Origin: Diorhabda sublineata
Lineage: Eukaryota; Arthropoda; Insecta; Coleoptera; Chrysomelidae
DNA length: 64,000 nt
Direction: 5' to 3'
NCBI RefSeq assembly: GCF_026230105.1
Contig: NC_079475.1
Location: 34,222,086 to 34,286,085 of the forward strand
The notes beneath the pieces are model-generated. The model worked only from the letters and a program-made list of their open reading frames with translations. It was not told the DNA's origin and made no database searches. The translations under genes and the position numbers were made by a program. This document shows positions 58,867-64,000 of this stretch, in pieces (the stretch's first letter is position 1; every line of letters begins with the position of its first letter).

Positions 58867-60775
58867 GAACTGGAAAGAATAGTTCTATGGAGTGGATAAA
58901 AATTTTTTTTGTAAGTTAAAAGTAGGATGGATGGGAAAGTACGTTTCTCGAAGAGTTTTGTGCAACTTTAAAACCCTATCTAATGATAACTATTACATAG
59001 ATGAACAGGTAATAAATTATTCGACATACAACAACTTCAGACTATAGAAATATGTGACGGAAAGAGGATTTCAAAACTCATCAATAATTGAATCTTAGCA
59101 TATTTATAACACATAAATGGGACACATACATTTTAGAATGTTATCATCAAGTAAATTATTTTTTAAAATAACGTAACATTATTCATATACGATAAATTTC
59201 AAGCGCCTCAATTATTTATATTCTTTTTGCAGGATTCAATTTTCTGCAAATGGGAATAATTTATTAAAAAGAGACGCTCTATATAAAGAAATAATTTACG
59301 TTATAAAAGAGATAGAAGAAGTCTTATTTTCGAAAGAAGTGCCTAAAATTGAAATGAAATATTAAGTTATCCTCGGTTATTTTGTTCTACTCGTAGCAGT
59401 AATTCGAAACAAGCAACTATGTTAATGTTTCATTTCTGTCATTATCTTTCGGTACATATCTCTATAGAATAATTTAGCAAAAGGTTGCAAATATGTCAAG
59501 GTATGAATTGTATTTTCAAAATATGTTCAAAACGATATGCAAACATGACTTTTGAAATTTTAAGCACTGACTGTATTTTGTAAATTGGATAGATGTATAA
59601 TGATTCTTATAAAATATCTTTAAATCAATTATTAAAATGTCCTTAAACTAGTCTTTTTTATAATTAAAACTTCATACTTTATCATATTAATTTAGCTCTA
59701 TTTTGGCATTTAGTGCTTAAAACTGTAAATTTGACATTAAAATCGAATTTGATTCGTTAAACTGAAGAAATCCATCGTATTCATTATTTCAAATAGTGAT
59801 CATAGCCATTTTTTTTTGTTCATAGTGTACAGAATTTATAATGGATTGAATTGTTTATGTTCTTATTTCAGATAATTATAAAAAATAGTCGAATATGTTG
59901 ATTGTACTAATTCCAAACATTAATTTGTGCATCCAGAGTATTCTTTATTTTCATGAAATAATCCGTATATTATTATATCGAAATCTATTTCAACGATCTA
60001 ATCATAAGCCCACAAAAATAATAGATGAATCTGTAAGTATTTATATTTTTCTCACACGGAATCGAATACATGTGATACACTTAAGTTTATACATTAAAGT
60101 GAGGGTTCAGAATAAAGTTCACCTTCTTATTGACAATAACATAGTCTTATACAACTTATTTCAAGCGTTTCTCAAATTTTATGGTGAAGTTTCCAAGTTT
60201 CTTATAGTTATTCTTTGTTTGAGATCTGCAATGCTAGATGTATGTATTGAAATAACCAGACAGACATATCAAGACACTTAATATGTCAATCTCTTTGATT
60301 GATAGAATTCCATTGAGTCAGTCTTAATATCAACGATTAGGCTGTTGCTGAAATCAGATATTTTTATTCGGGTGCTGGGTTTCCCTTCAAAAATTGTCAC
60401 TCATAATGCTTCTAAGCTGTCAAGTTTCCATCTATGAATATAGGATCTATATTTTTTGATCAAACATCTTTTAAGGACATAGAGTCTGTAGCTCACGCAT
60501 TCAATGAAGTTTAATCGCTAATGAATATCTACAGTGTTGTAGGTCCACTACCATGTTTAATTAGAATAAAAAATTCTCCCTAGATCTACTCCATTATTCT
60601 CCAATTTTTTATCATGATTCGCATAGAAAATTTGATGTTAATATAATATGGGATTCAGTTGAAAACTTCTTTTAAACATCTATTACGTTTCGCAATCTGT
60701 TAAACCAATTAACTTTATGCCAAATATTGTGATTCAAATACAAACATGAATCCATCAGTTATCCATTGATTATTG
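58867..60775. other. AT-rich non-coding DNA
   Basis: The longest plus frame (59895-60281, 128 codons) has mixed hydrophobic character and is interrupted by a GTAAGT donor-like site near 60031. I see no homology and do not call it a gene. Confidence 0.35.
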
Positions 60776-60777
60776 TT

Positions 60778-61330
60778 CCTGGCCATTGTCTGGTAGATTG
60801 ACCGCCAGTTGGTTCGGGTGTAGTACTAGTTTGCTAACATGAGTTGCACTGTATCTTATAATCTTTTCTCTAACTGTATGAAGTTTGAGTTCCCTACGTA
60901 TCACATCGTAAGGCACATACCAAGTGGCAGTAACAAACCATGAGATTTGGACTGAAATCTTTGTAGTATATCAATATTGGAGTTACATGCTGTGCCCATG
61001 ACTTTATTCCATAAAACCATTGACTTGGTGATTACTTTATAACGAAGGAGTTTATTACTTAGACTTAGTTTAGAGTACCTTCCAATTAATCGATAGTTGT
61101 CGCGGAGTTTTAAACTGAGATGTTTTCTTTTTGTCCATATGTGTTTTTTTCTACGTAAGCCAGTTTTTAGTTGATAATGCTTCTCAGAATTTAACTTTAA
61201 AATAAAACCCTTAATTTTGTAGTCACTTTTAAATGATTCTTGACACTTGATACAACAAGCCGTTAGAGGCAGTTCATATAGAGTAGTTTGTGTTTTTGCA
61301 GAATTAATGTAAATTAAGAGAAGATATTTT
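60778..61330 (-). mobile_element. Jockey-clade LINE fragment, minus strand (end of reverse transcriptase ORF)
   Basis: The minus strand reads ILKLNSEKHYQLKTGLRRKK then HIWTKRKHLSLKLRDNYRLI and GRYSKLSLSNKLLRYKVITK (about 61200-61022), the L-G-x-x-L-D...W-x-x-H-I...L-Y-x-L-x-G-R-x-S-x-L-x-x-x-N-K-x-x-x-Y-K block of Jockey ORF2. GTACNSNIDILQRFQSKS (about 60993-60940) continues the same frame, and, after a frame change, WYVPYDVIRREL (about 60925-60890) and VSKLVLHPNQLAVNLPDNGQ (about 60845-60785) follow. This is nearly the complete C-terminal 180 residues, in order, with few breaks. The reverse-transcriptase active site lies outside the surviving piece, and no poly(A) was found at the 3' (left) end. 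Confidence 0.8.
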
Positions 61331-61334
61331 GAGC

Positions 61335-62716
61335 TCTAACATTTCTTTGAACATTTTAAATAAATGCTTGCTTGCTACACAATATGATCGAAAAGCCAAT
61401 ACGAATTTTTTCAGAACAACATCCACTTTAGACGTCGTATTATTAGTTCTAATTATAACAAATGCATTAATTGCGGGAATATTGAGTACGGCATTACAAA
61501 TGACACATTTAAAAGGTTTAGAGGTTTAGACAGACCTGTCTACAACGAAGTTTGAATAATGTAAGTAGGTATGTGGTAAGGAACAAAAGATATCAGGTTT
61601 CTTATCAAATATTAATTGAAATGAAATCTACTGTGTAGTTTCATTATATCAACTAAGAGGTGGAAGGTTACGCTAATTTATAATACTATTAGTTTGTTGA
61701 GAGGATCATGAATGATATAAAATTAGTGTGTATAACCCCAAATTTAAGTTAGATAGCGTACTTGCGAATTTAAAAGTTGATTGTACTCATTCTTATTTAT
61801 AATGTTTTATCATAATATAACAAAAAATTTCCTTCCAATATAGTTATCGCACTATATATGTTTATTCTGCGTATACTTTCCACTGAATGATTGAACAATA
61901 AAGAAAAAAATTTTTCGTAAACGAGATTCTTTCAAATGAGAAACTGAAATCATTATTGAATTCAATGGACTCGTATATTTGCAGCACATGCATTAGAATT
62001 TCTCAAAAATCTAACCATATTTGCAATAATTTCCAGCTCAAATAATAACAAAGAAGTGTATCGTCGATGTATGTTGTGTTTCAATGACTTAGGCAGCAGA
62101 TCCAATGTCGCTATATTCTCGGCACACATGAGGTTATTTTCAGTTTAGATTTCTTCACTATTCATTTTTGTAGTACAATAAAAATTATTAATAAAAACAC
62201 CCAAAGACATATTTTTTTCATTCTGTACTGTAAAGTTGAATTTCCAGTACTAATTTCAATCCGGAAAATGGCACTTTCCGGTTTCGTTGAACTTTACAAT
62301 TCTCTTATATTCTTCCAATCCCAAATTAATATAGCCTTTGTTTACAATGTTATCTACGTGACTTCTGTTAAATTTGATTTTTTTTAACAATAAGACAATA
62401 ATTAAATGAGCTATTATCAGTGAAATTGTCAAATATGACACTTCATATTTTAATATAATTTTGCTTTTTATTTAAAACCGAAAATAGTAGGAAAAAAACA
62501 TATTACGATAAATAGCGATTTAAGAATTGAAATAAATGTTTGAATTTTGTCATTAGTACATACCATAACACTTTGATATTATTGAAAAAATGTTTGTAAA
62601 AATTATCTAAAGATTTCGTTATTAGGAAGATTTTTCAGTTTCAGTTGATTAATTTGAATAAATTATGATGAAATATGGCACATTTTGACAAAAGTAGAAA
62701 CTTTTTATTTTCTTTG
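61335..62716. other. AT-rich spacer
   Basis: A short hairpin is at 62261-62281; nothing else recognised. Confidence 0.4.
62261..62281. repeat. 7 bp inverted repeat
   Basis: ccggaaa and tttccgg around a 7-base loop. Isolated; may be chance. Confidence 0.5.
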
Positions 62717-62719
62717 TAA

Positions 62720-63278
62720 AGGCCGCTTGACATGATGCAAGTCAAAATGCAATATATTGCATGCAATTCGTTCCAAGATCAAAATATTGTATGGACGAAT
62801 ATTGCATGTCGCTTGCCATTGCATCATGGTTGCCGCTAATCATAAGTAGAAGTAAAAAATTTCCCAGCCTCAAACTTTATTTGATATTTTGTGGGCAGTT
62901 TGAAAATGAAAATAACAAAACTAGGTGAAATAAACAAGAAAAAAGTAGTCAGTGCATCACTGAAAATAATTATATCTGCTGCTATCTTTATTTTGGAGTC
63001 CGATGGACAGTTTAGCTGGAGAATTGGATGAGAAAACAGAAAAATTAGTTGGAAATGGATCAAGAAACATATAAATAATTCCTAAGCAAAATAAAACATA
63101 ATATCAGCAGACTATAAACTTATTTTTCTCTAAAATTGCAACTTGTACGCAATAAAAGTGGCACCAGACCGATAAAGTTCGAGATCTTACGTGACAAAAT
63201 CAGCTGAACTTCATCTACGCATGTTTTTGATCAAGAAATATTGCGTCTTACATTGCATTGCACGTTGTCAAGCGGCCT
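62720..63278 (+). mobile_element. PIF/Harbinger-derived non-autonomous element, copy D (559 bp)
   Basis: The ends aggccgcttgaca and tgtcaagcggcct are perfect inverted repeats of 13 bases, flanked by TAA on both sides (62717-62719 and 63279-63281), a textbook 3 bp Harbinger duplication. The interior matches copy A in several tracts (aattgcaacttg, gcaataaaa, agctgaacttcat, gatcaagaaatattgcgtct). Traces of the R-R-W..ELDE..MD transposase region appear as gagaattggatgag and aatggatcaagaaacatat. It is the cleanest copy and probably the youngest. Confidence 0.85.
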
Positions 63279-63281
63279 TAA

Positions 63282-63785
63282 GAGTTCTATGAAAAAATAT
63301 GAATGATATACGTGTTAAAAGTTATTTTATTTTGTAAGTGGAGATGATTAAAAAACGAGCTAAACTCTACGAACTTTTAACACTTGTATCATAATTAAAT
63401 ACTTCTTCTATTGAAAATCCTCAATGTCTGCTCTAATAAACATTTAATCTTTTGTTTCGTTCCCGTTTAGCTGATATGATAATTTTAATGTCAAATATAG
63501 GAGCTTCGTTCTAACGAATCAAAATATTTTAATGTTTGAAGAAATCCCTGTGATCACAAACTATGTTGGCTGTATGCCAAAAATTGTTAATTATTAGCAA
63601 CTATTGAGTGTGTAATTAATAATAATAATAATATAATATTGATAACTAAATTTATTTTGGTCGAGAGTTTATGTAGCTAATCAAATATAGTTGATTTATT
63701 AATAACATAAGATATACCTATATTATGAAAACTAAATGTATATATATATTGTATAATTGCTGTATTAATAATATTGTGACGTTTA
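63282..63785. other. AT-rich spacer with short (AAT)n run
   Basis: An (AAT)n microsatellite is at about 63616-63634. Nothing else recognised. Confidence 0.45.
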
Positions 63786-63787
63786 TT

Positions 63788-63862
63788 ACGTCAAATGAAA
63801 CATTATGATTGAGTGTGAGTGAGATAGGATAAATATTAGATTCCATAATGTTTCATTTACGT
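63788..63862. repeat. 19-20 bp inverted repeat with 36-base loop
   Basis: acgtcaaatgaaacattatg (63788-63807) and cataatgtttcatttacgt (63844-63862) are inverse with one extra base. Another small palindrome, gacgtttattacgtc, overlaps the left arm (63778-63792). It could be a MITE core or a hairpin of unknown role. Confidence 0.8.
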
Positions 63863-64000
63863 CGAGAGATCTTCTCAATTTTGAATTACACTTGAAACTT
63901 TATTTGAAAAATAAAGAAGATGGATCAATGTGTTTGTTTAATTTCCAACTTACCCACAATAATCGTTCACAGTTTCGAACAACCAGAAATTATTGAACGA

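Noticed and set aside
59895..60281. Longest AT-rich plus-strand frame outside the recognised elements, 128 codons, membrane-like
   Set aside because: Mixed hydrophobic composition follows from AT-rich codons; no motif, no splice pair and no neighbour supports a gene. A few frames of 110-130 codons are expected by chance here.
1..64000. CRISPR array, rRNA, bacterial operon or integrated virus
   Set aside because: No regularly spaced direct repeats, no rRNA-like conserved core, no Shine-Dalgarno-led gene runs and no recognised viral gene.

Overview
This is AT-rich, intron-dominated nuclear DNA from an animal, almost certainly an insect. The evidence is one recognisable arthropod-type gene of the beaten path (Beat) immunoglobulin family, GT/AG splice sites, a dense layer of decayed transposons typical of insects (several mariner families, RTE, Jockey and R1-like LINEs, piggyBac, PIF/Harbinger, a Helitron-like end), and LINE tails made of CCTAA units, the complement of the insect telomere repeat TTAGG. 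There is no bacterial gene organisation, no CRISPR array and no tRNA or rRNA that I could recognise. A beetle-like genome would fit, but nothing here fixes the order.

Gene content. Two plus-strand exons, 9851-10027 and 22650-22871, together encode the second Ig domain of a Beat-family neuronal cell-surface or secreted protein. Their reading phases match exactly across a 12.6 kb intron. The first-Ig exon and the C-terminal exon were not found and probably lie outside the window. A second possible exon, 35361-35670, encodes two hydrophobic segments and a stop codon; I cannot name it. Everything else that codes is transposon-derived and broken.

Layout. 0-9.8 kb: a 305 bp internally deleted mariner, a minus-strand mariner remnant and a DDE transposase scrap in otherwise featureless AT-rich DNA. 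9.85-22.9 kb: the two Beat exons and their intron, which holds a 5'-truncated LINE with intact target-site duplications, a very decayed LINE and four mariner remnants. 26-33 kb: a 491 bp mariner deletion derivative, a pseudogene of a dispersed uncharacterised repeat-borne gene family, an RTE fragment and a 751 bp mariner derivative. 34-37 kb: LINE and RTE pieces and the orphan two-helix exon. 41-51 kb: LINE tail, an unidentified frameshifted pseudogene, an RTE reverse-transcriptase fragment, a transposase scrap and two piggyBac-like remnants. 51-64 kb: three PIF/Harbinger-derived elements, a Helitron-like 3' end, a hairpin-bearing short repeat, a Jockey fragment and terminal hairpins.

No autonomous transposon is intact. 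I did not find a coherent new multi-gene system. The most informative observations are the phase-matched Beat exons, the LINE insertion whose telomere-like tail is bracketed by a 13 bp duplication, the repeated creation of short TIR-bounded mariner derivatives, and the PIF/Harbinger cluster with a recombined inner structure. All assignments rest on reading translations by eye; no database search was possible.
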